Of a stretch of DNA of 64,000 nucleotides, positions 7,714 to 19,742 are shown in pieces (positions within the stretch are counted from its first letter, which is position 1; every line of letters begins with the position of its first letter). Source of the stretch: Rhodobacter huangdaonensis (GTDB lineage Bacteria > Pseudomonadota > Alphaproteobacteria > Rhodobacterales > Rhodobacteraceae); assembly GCF_004022465.1 (NCBI RefSeq), contig NZ_SAVA01000001.1, positions 586,082 to 650,081 on the forward strand. Reading direction: 5' to 3'. Made by a program: the position numbers and the translations under genes. The notes below the pieces were generated by a model. The model ran no database searches. It was given only the letters and a program-made list of their open reading frames with translations, and was not told the DNA's origin.

Positions 7714-9351
7714 ATGATCCGCTTGAACCGCCGCCATGCCCTCGGACTGCTGGGCGCCACCACCGGCAGCCTGCTGCTGCCCGGCTATCTGCGCGCGCAG
7801 GGCGCCCGCCGCTCGATCACCGTCGCGGTGCAGAAGATCACCAACAACAACACGCTCGACATCTGGAACGAGCAGTCGAACGTCGGCGAGCGGGTGTTCT
7901 TCCCGAACCTCTGGGAAGGGCTGATCCTGCGCAACTGGATGGGCGATCAGGGCCCGGTGCCGGGTCTGGCGACCTCGTGGTCGCGGATCGACGACAAGAC
8001 GATCGAGCTGAAGCTGCGCGAGGGCGTCAAGTTCCACAACGGCGACGAGATGACCGCCGAGGACGTCGCCTTCTCGTTCTCGCCCGAGCGCGTCTTCGGC
8101 GACACCCAGCCGGTCGGCGGCAGCACGATCTTCGCCGAGAACTACACCCCGGCGACGGCGAAGGACCTGCCCGCCAGCGTGCCGGGCATCGGCCGCCGCC
8201 TGTGGCCGGCGCTGCAGGGCGTCGAGATCGTCGACAAATACACCGTGCGCTTCCACAACGCGACGCCCGACGTGACGCTCGAGGGCCGGCTCTATGCCTT
8301 CGGCAGCCAGATCGCCAACCGCCGCGCCTGGGACGAGGCGGCCAGCTATGCCGAATGGGCGGCGAAACCCGTCACCACCGGCCCCTACATGGTCGCCGAG
8401 TTCAAGCCCGACGTGTCGCTGACCCTCGTCGCCTTCGACGACTACTGGGGCGGCCAGCCGCCGCTCGAGAAGATCACCTTCGTCGAGGTGCCGGAAGTGT
8501 CGAGCCGGGTGAACGGCCTGCTGTCGGGCGAATACGACTTCGCCTGCGACCTGCCGCCCGACCAGATCGGCGCGGTCACCGGCACCCCGGGCTTCGAGGT
8601 GCAGAGCTCGACCATCTGGAACCACCGGATCTCGGTCTTCAACACGCAAAACGAGGTTCTGGCCGATCCGCGTGTGCGCCGCGCGATGACCCATGCGATC
8701 GACCGCCAGGCGATCGTCGAGGCGCTCTGGGCCGGGCAGACGGTGGTGCCGGCGGGCCTGCAGTTCGACAGCTTCCGCAGCTCGGACATGTTCATCGAGG
8801 GCTGGGCCGCGCCCGAGTATAACCCCGAACTCGCCCGCGACCTGCTGAAGCAGGCCAATTACAAGGGCGACGCGGTGCCCTACCGGCTCCTCAACAACTA
8901 CTACACCAACCAGACGCCGACGGCGCAGATCATGGTCGAGATGTGGCGTCAGGTCGGCATGAACGTCGAGATCGAGATGAAGGAGAACTGGGCGCAGATC
9001 CATGACCCCGCCGGGATCAAGGGCGTGCGCGACTGGTCGGCCTCGAACCTGATCAACGACCCGATCACCCCGCTCGTGGTGCAGTTCGGCCCGAACGGCG
9101 AGGCCCAGCAGAAGAAGGACTGGACCAACGCCGAGATGAACCAGCTCTCGGTGGTGATGGAGACCTCGACCGATCACCCCACCCGCAAGAAGGCGATCGC
9201 GCGGATGCTGGAGATCGCCGAGCGCGAGGACCCGGCCTATCAGGTGCTGCACCAGAACGCGGTCTTCACCGGCATGCGCTCGGACCTGCACTGGAAGGCG
9301 GCGCCGGCCTTCGCGATGGACTTCCGCGCCTCGAACTGGGCCGCGGGCTGA
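7714..9351 (+). CDS. ABC transporter family-5 solute-binding protein, Tat-type signal
   Basis: The 545-residue protein belongs to the SBP_bac_5 family (DppA/OppA/nickel/opine type). Its N terminus, RRHALGLLGATTGSLLLPGYLRAQG, has twin arginines and a hydrophobic core and looks like a Tat signal peptide cut near residue 30. The mature part has family blocks including VKFHNGDEMTAEDVAFSF, TGPYMV and LADPRVRRAMTHAIDRQAI. It is the first gene of a five-component importer operon ending in a glycerophosphodiesterase gene. AGGAGA lies just upstream of the ATG at 7714. A stem-loop after the gene probably stabilises this part of the transcript. The ligand is unknown; see the phosphodiesterase entry. Confidence 0.92.
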   Translation: MIRLNRRHALGLLGATTGSLLLPGYLRAQGARRSITVAVQKITNNNTLDIWNEQSNVGERVFFPNLWEGLILRNWMGDQGPVPGLATSWSRIDDKTIELKLREGVKFHNGDEMTAEDVAFSFSPERVFGDTQPVGGSTIFAENYTPATAKDLPASVPGIGRRLWPALQGVEIVDKYTVRFHNATPDVTLEGRLYAFGSQIANRRAWDEAASYAEWAAKPVTTGPYMVAEFKPDVSLTLVAFDDYWGGQPPLEKITFVEVPEVSSRVNGLLSGEYDFACDLPPDQIGAVTGTPGFEVQSSTIWNHRISVFNTQNEVLADPRVRRAMTHAIDRQAIVEALWAGQTVVPAGLQFDSFRSSDMFIEGWAAPEYNPELARDLLKQANYKGDAVPYRLLNNYYTNQTPTAQIMVEMWRQVGMNVEIEMKENWAQIHDPAGIKGVRDWSASNLINDPITPLVVQFGPNGEAQQKKDWTNAEMNQLSVVMETSTDHPTRKKAIARMLEIAEREDPAYQVLHQNAVFTGMRSDLHWKAAPAFAMDFRASNWAAG

Positions 9352-9369
9352 CCCCCTGCCCCGGCCATT

Positions 9370-9400
9370 CCCCGGCGGGCCGCGTGCCCGCCGGGGCTTT
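9370..9400 (+). terminator. Strong stem-loop between binding-protein and ATPase genes
   Basis: An 11-bp perfect stem (CCCCGGCGGGC at 9370-9380 and its complement at 9386-9396) with a 5-nt loop is followed by CTTT. It lies in the only sizeable gap of the importer operon. With such a short T tract it is more likely a partial terminator or 3'-end stabiliser that lets the binding protein be made in excess than a full stop. Confidence 0.7.
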
Positions 9401-9445
9401 GCATTCCGGCCCCGGCCGGAAGACCGCGCCTTTCGGAAGGACCTC

Positions 9446-10434
9446 ATGGACAGACTGGTGGAAATCCGCGACCTGCGCGTCGCCTTCGACGGTGTCCCGG
9501 TGTTGCATGGCATCGACCTCGACGTGGCGCCGGGCGAGGCGCTTGGCCTGGTGGGCGAGTCGGGCTGCGGCAAGTCAGTGACCTGGCTTGCGGCACTTGG
9601 CCTTCTGCCGGCGAAGGCACGGGTCACGGGCTCGGTCCGGCTGGGCGCGGGCGAGCTGGTGGGCGCGCCGCGCGAAACGCTTGAAACCGTGCGCGGCAAG
9701 CGCATCGCGATGATCTTCCAGGACCCGTCGAGCGCGCTGAACCCGGTGATCCGGGTGGGCAAGCAGATCTGCGAGGCGCTGCGGCTGCACCGCGACCTGC
9801 GCGGCGCGGCCGCGAAGGCCGAGGCGATCCGGCTGATGGAGATGGTCGGCATCCCCGACGCGCCGCGCCGCTTCGACCTTTACACCCACGAATTTTCCGG
9901 CGGCCAGTGCCAGCGGCTGATGATCGCGATGGCGCTCGCCGGCCGGCCCGAGCTGCTGATCGCCGACGAGCCCACCACCGCGCTTGACGCCACGATCCAG
10001 GCGCAGATCCTCGAGCTGCTTGCCCGGCTGCGGCGCGAGACCGGCATGGCCACCGTCTTCATCAGCCACGATCTGGGCGCCGTCGCGCAGATCTGCGAGC
10101 GGGTCTGCGTGATGTATGCCGGCCGGATCGTCGAGGCGGGTCGCGTCGAGCGCCTCTTCGCGCATCCGCGCCACCCCTATACCCGCGGCCTCTTCGACGC
10201 GATCCCGCAGATGACCGGGCCGCGGCGGCGGCTGGTGCCGATCCCGGGCACGGTGCCCGATCCGCGTGCCCTGCCGCCCGGCTGCGCTTTCGCGCCGCGC
10301 TGTTCGCGCGCGCATGAGGCCTGCAGCCGCACCCGCCCCGATCTGCTGGTGCAGCCCGACGGCCGCACCCTCGCCTGCGCCTATCCGGTGCCCGAGGCGC
10401 GGCCCGAAACCTTCAGCACGGAAAGGGCGATGAC

Positions 10435-10438
<4 letters not shown>
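9446..10438 (+). CDS. ABC importer ATPase, DppD/OppD type
   Basis: A 330-residue ATPase of the dipeptide/oligopeptide class. Walker A is GESGCGKSV (37-45), the signature is FSGGQCQR, and Walker B is LLIADEPTTALD, followed by the switch histidine in FISHD. The C terminus carries the oligo_HPY extension, with cysteines in PPGCAFAPRCSRAHEAC that in related DppD proteins hold an iron-sulfur cluster. It sits after the binding protein gene and overlaps the next ATPase gene by 4 bp (ATGA). The pair would energise the two permeases encoded further on. Confidence 0.94.
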
Positions 10439-11424
<986 letters not shown>

Positions 11425-11435
11425 AAGGACCGCCG

Positions 11436-12362
11436 ATGCTGCGCTTCGTCGCCCTGCGGCTTGCCCGCGCGCTTGCCACGGTGATCGCCGTGATGACCTT
11501 CGCCTTCGTCGTGCTGCGCCTGTCCGGAGACCCGGCGCAGGTGATGCTGGGCCCCGACGTGCCACAGGAGGCGGTCGAGGCCTTCCGCCGCGCCTGGGGG
11601 CTCGATGCGCCGCTGTGGCAGCAATACCTCGCCTATCTTGGCGCGATCTTCCGTGGCGATTTCGGCGTCTCGATGCGCGACCATTCGCCGGCGCTGGCGC
11701 TGGTGCTCGAGCGCGTGCCGGCAACGCTGCAACTGACGATCCCGGCGCTGATCCTGAAGCTCGGCCTCGGCATCCCCGCCGGCGTCTATGCCGCGCTGCA
11801 CCGCGACAGCATCATCGACCGCGGGGTGATCCTGCTTGCCGTCGCGGGCTTCACCATCCCCTCCTTCGTGCTCGGGCTGGTGCTGGTGCTGATCTTTGCG
11901 GTGACGCTCGGCGTGCTGCCCTCGGGCGGTTCGGGGACCTGGGTGCACGGCATCCTGCCGACGCTCACCATCTCGATCGGCGGCATCGGCGTTCTGGCAC
12001 GGTTCTCGCGCTCGGCGATGATCGAGGTGATGGGCCAGCCCTATATCCGCACCGCCGCGGCCAAGGGGGTAAAATGGCGCAATGTCGTGCGCGGCCATGC
12101 GCTGCCGAATGCCGCGGTGCCGATCGTGACGCTGGTGGGTTTCATGGTCGGCTCGCTGATCGCCGGCGCCGTCGTCGTCGAGACGATCTTCAGCTGGCCC
12201 GGCATCGGGCGGCTGCTGATCGTCTCGGTCAGCAACCGAGACCTCGCCGTGGTGCAGTGCATCCTGCTCTTGATCGCCGCGGTGATGGTCGTCTCGAACC
12301 TTGTGGTCGATCTGCTTTACGGCGCGCTCGACCCGCGGCTGCGCGCGCAGCCCGCTGCCTGA
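11436..12362 (+). CDS. ABC importer permease, DppB type
   Basis: This 308-residue integral membrane protein has the DppB layout: an N-terminal TM segment (residues 8-28), a periplasmic region with GLDAPLWQQYLAYLGAIFRGDFG, and five further TM segments. The cytoplasmic EAA loop is visible around PYIRTAAAKGVKWRNVVRGHALPNA, which docks on the ATPases. The start at 11436 follows AAAGGAC. The permease pairs with the DppC-type protein encoded 11 bp downstream to make the translocation channel. Confidence 0.93.
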   Translation: MLRFVALRLARALATVIAVMTFAFVVLRLSGDPAQVMLGPDVPQEAVEAFRRAWGLDAPLWQQYLAYLGAIFRGDFGVSMRDHSPALALVLERVPATLQLTIPALILKLGLGIPAGVYAALHRDSIIDRGVILLAVAGFTIPSFVLGLVLVLIFAVTLGVLPSGGSGTWVHGILPTLTISIGGIGVLARFSRSAMIEVMGQPYIRTAAAKGVKWRNVVRGHALPNAAVPIVTLVGFMVGSLIAGAVVVETIFSWPGIGRLLIVSVSNRDLAVVQCILLLIAAVMVVSNLVVDLLYGALDPRLRAQPAA

Positions 12363-12372
12363 GGAGGACGCC

Positions 12373-13230
12373 ATGGCCCTTGCCGACATCCTGCCCCGCT
12401 CCCGCCGCCTGCGGCTGCCCGCGGGCCTGCCCGTCTCGGTCGCGCTCAGCCTTTTCTGGCTCGCCGCGATGCTGCTTTGCGCCGCGCTCGCCGATCTGCT
12501 GCGCCCCTACCCGATCACCCGCATGGATCTGGCGGCGCGGCTTGCCCCGCCGCTGACGCCGCACCATTGGCTCGGCACCGACGAGCTCGGCCGCGACGTG
12601 CTCTCGCGGCTGATCCAGTCGGTGCGGGTGTCGCTGGTGATCGCCTTCGGCGCGACGATCCTCTCGGCGGTCTTCGGCACCACGCTCGGCTTTCTCGCCG
12701 CCAAGGCGCGCGGCTGGGTCGAGCATGCCGTCGTCATGCTTGCCGATTTCCAGGCGGCACTGCCCTTCCTCATCATGGCGCTGGCGGTGCTTGCCTTCTT
12801 CGGCTCGTCGATGCCGCTGCTGGTCGGGCTGATGGGCTTTTACGGCTGGGAGCGCTATGCCCGCATCGCCCGCGGCCTGGCGATCTCGGCCGGCGCGCAG
12901 GGCTATGCCGCGGCGGTGGTGCAGCTTGGCGCCAGCCCCGCCCGCGTCTATCTGCGCCACATCCTGCCCAATGTCGCCTCGACGCTGATCGTGTCGATGA
13001 CCCTGACCTTCCCCGAGATCGTCTTGATGGAATCGGGGCTTTCCTTCCTCGGCCTCGGGGTGCAGCCGCCCGAGACGAGCCTTGGCAACATGGTCGGTTT
13101 CGGCCGCGATTACCTGACCACCGCGCCCTGGATCATGCTTGCCCCCGCCGTTGTCATCACCCTGACAACTCTTTCGATTTCGCTGGCCGGAGACTGGCTG
13201 CGCGACCGGCTCGATCCCACCATTCGCTGA
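12373..13230 (+). CDS. ABC importer permease, DppC type
   Basis: A 285-residue permease with the DppC N-terminal cytoplasmic/TM segment (about 23-42) followed by the conserved HHWLGTDELGRDVLSRLI block, which is diagnostic of the C subunit, and five more TM helices. The EAA loop lies near QGYAAAVVQLGASPARVYLRHILPN. It starts at the ATG at 12373 after GAGGAGG. Together with the DppB-type protein it completes the importer. The next gene, a phosphodiesterase, begins 12 bp later and is surely in the same operon. Confidence 0.93.
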   Translation: MALADILPRSRRLRLPAGLPVSVALSLFWLAAMLLCAALADLLRPYPITRMDLAARLAPPLTPHHWLGTDELGRDVLSRLIQSVRVSLVIAFGATILSAVFGTTLGFLAAKARGWVEHAVVMLADFQAALPFLIMALAVLAFFGSSMPLLVGLMGFYGWERYARIARGLAISAGAQGYAAAVVQLGASPARVYLRHILPNVASTLIVSMTLTFPEIVLMESGLSFLGLGVQPPETSLGNMVGFGRDYLTTAPWIMLAPAVVITLTTLSISLAGDWLRDRLDPTIR

Positions 13231-13241
13231 AGGAGCTTCCC

Positions 13242-13985
13242 ATGACCGCCATCAACGGCCACCGCGGTGCCCGCAACCTCTGGCCCGAGAACTCGCTTCC
13301 GGGTTTTCGCAACGCGCTGCAGCTTGGCTGCGACGCGATCGAGTTCGACGTGCATCTGACCGATGCGGGCGAGCTTGTGGTGATCCACGATCCGCTGCTT
13401 GACCGCACCACCGACAGCACCGGCCCGGTGCGCGCGCTGACGCCCGAGACCCGGCGCCGCACGCTGCTGAAGGACAGCGACACCGGCGTGCCGACGCTCG
13501 GCGAGGTGCTCGAGGTGCTGGCGCCGGTGCACGGCCTTGGCCTGCATGTCGAGATCAAGCTCGACGCCGCCGGCCAGCCCTATCCCGGCATCGCCGCCCG
13601 CGTCGCCGATGCGCTGATCGCGCACGGGCTGGAGCGGCGCGCGCATCTGACCTCCTTCGATGTGGGCACCCTGCGCGACTGCGCCGAAGTCGCCCCGTCG
13701 ATCGCCCGTCTCGTCTCGGCCGATGCCGACTGGGTGGCGCGCCAGGGCGGGCTCGAGACCTTCCTGGGCACCGTCGGGCACCTCGTCGACATCGTGGCGC
13801 TGCGCCACGACTATCTCGACGCGGAATGGCGCGCGATCACCGCGCTCTGGCCGAAGGAACGGCTCTGCGCCTGGACGGTGAACGACGCGGACCGCATCCG
13901 CCATTTCCTCGACCTCGGCATCGGCCATCTGACCAGCGACCGGCCCGACCTCGCGCTGCGCCTGCGCAGCACCGAGCCCGCCTGA
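13242..13985 (+). CDS. ugpQ: Glycerophosphodiester phosphodiesterase in the importer operon
   Basis: A 247-residue TIM-barrel GDPD with the full catalytic set: NGHRGARNLWPENS (H7, R8, E16), AIEFDVHLTDAG (E34, D36) and VVIHDPLLDRTT (H49). It lacks a signal peptide, so it should act in the cytoplasm on imported glycerophosphodiesters, giving glycerol-3-phosphate and an alcohol, as UgpQ does. It is the last gene of the Dpp-like operon, which suggests that the transporter carries a glycerophosphodiester or that the enzyme processes its cargo. The ATG at 13242 follows AAGGAGC. It ends directly against the stop of the convergent hydrolase-OsmC gene. Confidence 0.92.
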   Translation: MTAINGHRGARNLWPENSLPGFRNALQLGCDAIEFDVHLTDAGELVVIHDPLLDRTTDSTGPVRALTPETRRRTLLKDSDTGVPTLGEVLEVLAPVHGLGLHVEIKLDAAGQPYPGIAARVADALIAHGLERRAHLTSFDVGTLRDCAEVAPSIARLVSADADWVARQGGLETFLGTVGHLVDIVALRHDYLDAEWRAITALWPKERLCAWTVNDADRIRHFLDLGIGHLTSDRPDLALRLRSTEPA

Positions 13986-15203
13986 TCAGCCCGCCAGCCG
14001 GGTCTCGACCGTGGCACCGTGCGACAGCGTGCGGTGCACCGGGCAGCGATCGGCAATCTCGAGCAGACGCGCGCGCTGCTCGGCATCCAGCGGGCCGGCC
14101 AGCGTGATCTCGCGCGAGAACACGTCGATCCGCCCGCCCGCGGCCTCGACCGCCGCCGCATCCTCGGCATGGAGCTTGCGGTGGCTCACCTCGACCCGGA
14201 CATGCTCGAGTGGCCAGTTCTTGCGCCGCGCATACATCCGGATCGTCATTGAGGTGCAGGCACCAAGTGCCGACGACAGCAGGCCGTAGGGCGAGAGGCC
14301 GCGGTCGGTGCCCCCCTGCGCCAGCGGCTCGTCGGCGATCAGGTGATGGCGCGGCCCGGCGGTGACATCCTGCGCAAACCCCGCCGGGTCGGCCTCGGAC
14401 ACCCGCACCACGCCCTCCGGCACCCCCTCCGAGGCGGGCTCGGACAAATCGAGGTAATGCGCGGCCCAGGCGGCAATCACCCCCGCGGCATAATCGGCCT
14501 CCGCGGGATCGCTGATCATGTGATCGGCATCATCGAGGGTGACGAAGCTTTTCGGGTGTTTCGCGGCCAGGAAGATCCGCGTCGCATTCTCGATCCCCAC
14601 CACCATGTCGCGCGGCGCGTGCAACACCAGCAGCGCGCGGTGCAGCGCCGCAACCGCCGGACCGACCGAGAGGCCCGCAAGGCTCTGCACGAAATCGCGC
14701 CCGATCCGCAGCCGGGCCGAACCGATGCTGACCTCGGCGCCGCCCTCGGCCGCGATCTCGGCGATCGACTCGCCGAAATGCCGCGCAAGCGAGGCCGGCG
14801 CGAAGGAGGCACCGATCGTCGCCACCGCCGTCACCGAGGGCATCTCGGAGGCCGCCAGAAGCGCCGCGGTGCCGCCGAGCGAATGGCCGATCAGCAGCCC
14901 CGGCGCCATGCCGCGCGCGGCAAGGAAGCGCGCCGCCGCGGTCAGATCGCCGATGCTCGCGGTGAAGCTGCGCGTCGCGAACCCCCCGCCCGCGCCGTCG
15001 ATCCCGGTGAAATCGAATCGCAGCACGGCGATGCCCGCCGCCGCCAGCCGCGCCGCGATCCGCTGGGCCGCGGCGATGTCGCCACCACAGGCAAAGCAAT
15101 GCGCGAACAGCGCCGTGGCCAGCACCGGCCCCGCCGGCAGCTCCAGCCGGGCCGCGAGCGGGGTGCCGTCGTGGCCCGGAAAGGTAAGCGTTTCCGAGGG
15201 CAT
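13986..15203 (-). CDS. Bifunctional alpha/beta hydrolase - OsmC protein
   Basis: A 405-residue fusion. Residues 1-255 are an alpha/beta hydrolase with nucleophile S108 in GHSLGG and likely acid/base residues near DDADHM. Residues 270-405 are an OsmC/Ohr domain with the two redox cysteines C316 (SALGACTSM) and C387 (RCPVHRTL), which in the family reduce organic hydroperoxides. The fusion is recurrent in alphaproteobacteria; one idea is release of a fatty acid hydroperoxide followed by its reduction, but no substrate is established from the sequence. Start ATG at 15203 follows AAGGAGA; the upstream frame to 15290 is spurious. Confidence 0.93.
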   Translation of the reverse strand: MPSETLTFPGHDGTPLAARLELPAGPVLATALFAHCFACGGDIAAAQRIAARLAAAGIAVLRFDFTGIDGAGGGFATRSFTASIGDLTAAARFLAARGMAPGLLIGHSLGGTAALLAASEMPSVTAVATIGASFAPASLARHFGESIAEIAAEGGAEVSIGSARLRIGRDFVQSLAGLSVGPAVAALHRALLVLHAPRDMVVGIENATRIFLAAKHPKSFVTLDDADHMISDPAEADYAAGVIAAWAAHYLDLSEPASEGVPEGVVRVSEADPAGFAQDVTAGPRHHLIADEPLAQGGTDRGLSPYGLLSSALGACTSMTIRMYARRKNWPLEHVRVEVSHRKLHAEDAAAVEAAGGRIDVFSREITLAGPLDAEQRARLLEIADRCPVHRTLSHGATVETRLAG

Positions 15204-15384
15204 GGGAGTCTCCTTGCGTGAATTCTGGGGACCAAGGTGGGGCAAGGTGCCGGTGCCGGCAAGGGCACAGGATGCGGCGCTTCGCCCCACGACCGATCTT
15301 GCCCCGATACGCAGTTGTGCGGGATCAAGGTGGCGACGCCCCGATCATGCCATGATCGCGCCGGATGGGGGAGGAGGAGACCGC

Positions 15385-16088
<704 letters not shown>

Positions 16089-16095
<7 letters not shown>

Positions 16096-18458
16096 TGCGC
16101 GCCCTCGACCGCAAGCTGTTACGCGATCTGCGCCGGATCTGGGCGCAGGCCCTCGCCATTGCCCTCGTGCTTGGCTGCGGGGTGATGGTGTTGGTGCTGG
16201 CGACCGGCACCGAACGCTCGCTGCGGCTCGCCCGGCAGTCCTTTTACGACCGCATGCAATTCGCCGATGTCTTCGCCAGCGCGACGCGGGTGCCGAAGGG
16301 GCAATTGGCGGAAATCGCCGCGATCCCCGGCGTCGCGCAGGCCGAGGCGCGGATCTCGATGCAGGTGGTGCTCGACCTGCCCGGGCAGACGAAACCGGCA
16401 CAGGCGCGGCTCGTCTCGCTGCCCGAGGCCGGCGCGCCGGTGCTGAACCGGCCGGTTCTGCGCACCGGCCGCCTGCCCGACCCGCGCGCAACCGACGAGG
16501 TGGCGCTGTCGGAAAGTTTCGCCGAGGCGAACCACCTTTTCCCCGGCAGCAGTTTCGGCGCGATCCTGAACGGGCAGTGGCGCGAGCTGCGGGTGACCGG
16601 GCTGATGCTCTCGCCCGAATTCGTCTATCTGATCGGGCCGGGTTCGGTGATGCCCGACGACAGCCGCTATGGCGTGATCTGGATGGGCGAGGTGCCGGCC
16701 GCCGCCGCCGCGGGGCTGACCGGCGCCTTCAACGACCTTGCCCTCACCCTGACCCGCGGCGCCTCGCGCGACCGGGTGATCGACGCGCTCGACCGGCAGC
16801 TTGCGCCCTGGGGCGGTACCGGCGCCTATGGTCGCGATCTGCAAAGCTCGGACCAGTTCCTCTCGGGCGAGCTCGATCAGCTCGGCGCGATGGCGGTGAT
16901 CCTGCCGCCGATCTTCCTGATCGTCTCGGCCTTTCTGGTGAACATGGTGATGGGGCGGCTCATTGGGCTCGAACGGCCGGTGATCGGGCTGCTGAAGGCG
17001 ATGGGCTTCACCGGGCGCGAGATCGCGCTGCATTACCTGAAACTCGCCGCCGGCATCGGCCTCGTCGGCGTGCTGATCGGCTGGGGCGCGGGCTGGTGGC
17101 TCGGCGCCGAGCTGACCGCGCTTTACACCCGCTTCTACCGCTTCCCCTGGCTCGTCTACACCCCGGGCACGGCGAGCTTCGCGCTTTCGGCGCTGATGGG
17201 GCTTGGCGCGGTGGTGGCGGGCGCGCTGCGCGCGGTGCGCGGCTCGGCCCGGCTTGCCCCGGCGGTGGCGATGCAGCCCCCCGCCCCGCCGCGCTTCCGC
17301 CGCGGCCAGATCGACGCGCTGGCGGCGCGGTTTGGCCTGCGGCAGACGACGATGATGATCCTGCGCGCGATCACCCGCTGGCCCGGGCGGGCGCTCGTCA
17401 CCTCACTCGGCGTCGCCGCCTCGATCGCGGTGCTGGTGGCCTGCTTCTTCACCTATGATGCGATTTCCTCGGTGATCGACGCCGCCTTCAGCCGCACCAA
17501 CCGCCAGACCGTCACCCTGACACTGGCCGAGAACGCGCCGCGCTCTGTCCTTGAGGATGCGGCCCATCTGCCCGGCGTGCTGCGCGCCGAGGGGGCGCTG
17601 ATGGTGCCGGTGCGGCTGAGCCACGGGCCGCGCTCGGAGCGCACGGTGCTCGAGGCGCGCAGCCCCGAGGCCGCGCTGGTGCAGACCCTCGATGCCGGGG
17701 GCCGGACCGTGCCGCTGCCCGCCGACGGGCTGGCGTTGCCCGAAAGCCTTGCGACGAAGCTTGATCTCGGCGCGGGCGATCGCCTCACCGTCACCCTGCT
17801 CGCCCCGCCGCGCGACAGCTTCGAGATTGCGGTGACCCGGGTGATCCGCCAGGATCTGGGCGAGACGGTGCGCATCCCCGCCGCGGCACTTGCCGCGCGG
17901 ATGCGCATGGCCGAGCAGGTGAACCGCATAGACCTGCTGCTCGACCCCGACCGGATGGCCGAGTTCGAGCGCGCGGTGAAGGCCACCCCGGCGATCGCCG
18001 GCACGCTGTTCTGGCCCGACGTGCAGCGCCAGTTCGACGCCACGCTGAATGAGAACCTGACCCGCTCGGTCAGCATCTATGCCGTGCTCGGCGTGCTGAT
18101 CACCATCGGCGTCGTCTACAATGCCGCGCGGATCCGGCTGTCGGAACGCTCCTATGAACTTGCCAGCCTGCGCGTGCTCGGCTTCAGCCGCGCCGAGGTC
18201 GGCGGGGTGCTGGTGGGGGAACTCATGCTGCTCACGCTTCTCGCCATCCCGCCCGGCCTGCTCGGCGGTTACGGTTTCGCCGCGCTGATCGCCGAGGGCT
18301 TCTCGACCGATGTGGTGCGCATCCCGCTGGTGATCGCGCGCCGCACCTATGCCGTGGCGGCGCTGATCGCCACCGTCTCGGCCCTGGTCGCGGCGCTGGC
18401 CGTGCGCCGCCGGCTCGACCGCGTCAGCCTTGCCACCGCCCTGAAACAGAGGGAATGA
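16089..18458 (+). CDS. FtsX-family ABC permease (large, two FtsX domains)
   Basis: A 789-residue membrane protein. One TM helix near residues 18-40 is followed by a periplasmic domain (about 45-260), three TM helices (about 265-385), a second FtsX unit beginning with a TM at about 440-465, another periplasmic domain (470-660) and three C-terminal TM helices (about 665-780). This duplicated arrangement is typical of permeases paired with LolD-like ATPases for efflux of lipophilic substrates. ATG at 16089 follows AGGGG; an in-frame ATG six bases later is also possible. It is co-translated with the ATPase gene and one base from the adaptor gene. Confidence 0.92.
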
Positions 18459-18459
18459 C

Positions 18460-19677
18460 ATGATCCGCCCCCGCCATCCCGCCCGCCGTTCCCTCGCCCT
18501 TGCCGCCACCGGGCTGCTCGCCCTTGCCGCGCTGGTCTGGGCGTTCTGGCCCGAGCCGGTCACCGTCGATCTCGCCCGCGTCAGCCGCGCGCCGATGGAG
18601 GTGACGGTCGCGGCCGAGGGGGTGACGCGGGTGCGCGACCGCTACGAGGTGACGGCGCCGCTGACGGGCACGGTGCGGCGGGCGCCGGTTGCCGTGGGCG
18701 ATGCGGTGCGCGCGGGCGAGACCGTCGTCGCCCGGATCGAGCCGCTCGAGCCCGCCTTCCTTGACACCCGCGCCCGCGCCGGGGCCGAGGCGGCGGTGGC
18801 CGAGGCGCAGGCGGCACTCGCCCTTGCCCGCGCCCGGCTGGCGCAGGCCCGCGCCGATCTCGATCAGGCCGAAAGCGATTATGCCCGCAACGAGGCGCTG
18901 GCCGCGCTTGGCCGGGTCTCGCAGCACCTGCTCGAGGAGGCGACGACGACCCGCGCCGTCGCCCGCAGTGCGCTTGAGGCGGCGCAATCCTCGGTCGACC
19001 TGCAACAGGCGACGCTTGCCCGCGCCCAGGCCGCCCTTCTCGGCCCGGGCGAGGATGGCGCGGCCAGCGCCTGCTGCATCGACCTGCGCGCCCCGGCCAG
19101 CGGCGCCGTCCTCGAGCTTGCGAACGAAAGTGCGCGGCCGGTGCAGGCGGGCGATGTGCTGATGACGCTCGGCGATCTTGGCGATCTCGAGATCGAGGTG
19201 GACCTGCTGTCCTCGGACGCGGTGCGGGTGGTGCCCGGGGCCAGCGCGCATGTCGAGCGTTGGGGCGGACCCGAGACATTGGCCGCGCGGGTGCGCCAGA
19301 TCGAGCCCGCCGCCTTCACCAAGGTCTCGGCCCTCGGCATCGAGGAGCAGCGGGTGCATCTCAGGCTCGACCTGCTCACCCCGCCCGAGGCGCGGCCGGG
19401 GCTGGGCGATCAGTATCGCGTCTATGTGCGGGTGGTGATCTGGCAGGCGCCCGCGGTGCTGCAGGTGCCGATCGGGGCGCTGTTCCGCGACGGGGCCGGC
19501 TGGGCGGTCTTCGTGGTCGAGAGCGGGCGCGCAAGGCTGCGGGCGGTGACGATCGGGCATCAGACCGACCTTGCCGCCGAGATCACTGCGGGGCTTGCCG
19601 AGGGCGCGCAGGTGATCGCCTTCCCCGGCGCGCGGATCGCCGAGGGCAGTCGCGTCACCGCCGCCCCGGGCGGCTGA
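18460..19677 (+). CDS. HlyD/MacA-type periplasmic adaptor
   Basis: The 405-residue protein has an N-terminal membrane anchor (residues 10-30), a lipoyl-like half motif (YEVTAPLTGTVRRAPVAVGDAVRAGETVV), a long alanine/arginine-rich coiled-coil hairpin (about 95-195), then the second lipoyl half (LRAPASGAVLELANESARPVQAGDVLMTLGD) and beta-barrel and membrane-proximal domains. It would bridge the FtsX permease to the outer membrane, although no TolC-like gene is present here. A CC pair (about 206-207, ASACCIDL) is unusual for an adaptor but no role is evident. It is immediately after the permease stop. Confidence 0.9.
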   Translation: MIRPRHPARRSLALAATGLLALAALVWAFWPEPVTVDLARVSRAPMEVTVAAEGVTRVRDRYEVTAPLTGTVRRAPVAVGDAVRAGETVVARIEPLEPAFLDTRARAGAEAAVAEAQAALALARARLAQARADLDQAESDYARNEALAALGRVSQHLLEEATTTRAVARSALEAAQSSVDLQQATLARAQAALLGPGEDGAASACCIDLRAPASGAVLELANESARPVQAGDVLMTLGDLGDLEIEVDLLSSDAVRVVPGASAHVERWGGPETLAARVRQIEPAAFTKVSALGIEEQRVHLRLDLLTPPEARPGLGDQYRVYVRVVIWQAPAVLQVPIGALFRDGAGWAVFVVESGRARLRAVTIGHQTDLAAEITAGLAEGAQVIAFPGARIAEGSRVTAAPGG

Positions 19678-19742
19678 CCGCCCAATCCTTGGGCAAAACC
19701 GGCGTTCCGAGCGGATTTTCACCCCGGCACATCCGGATTAAA

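Noticed and set aside
7456..9852. A 798-codon minus-strand frame across the family-5 binding-protein gene
   Set aside because: Antisense to an intact SBP with signal peptide; no motif in the frame.
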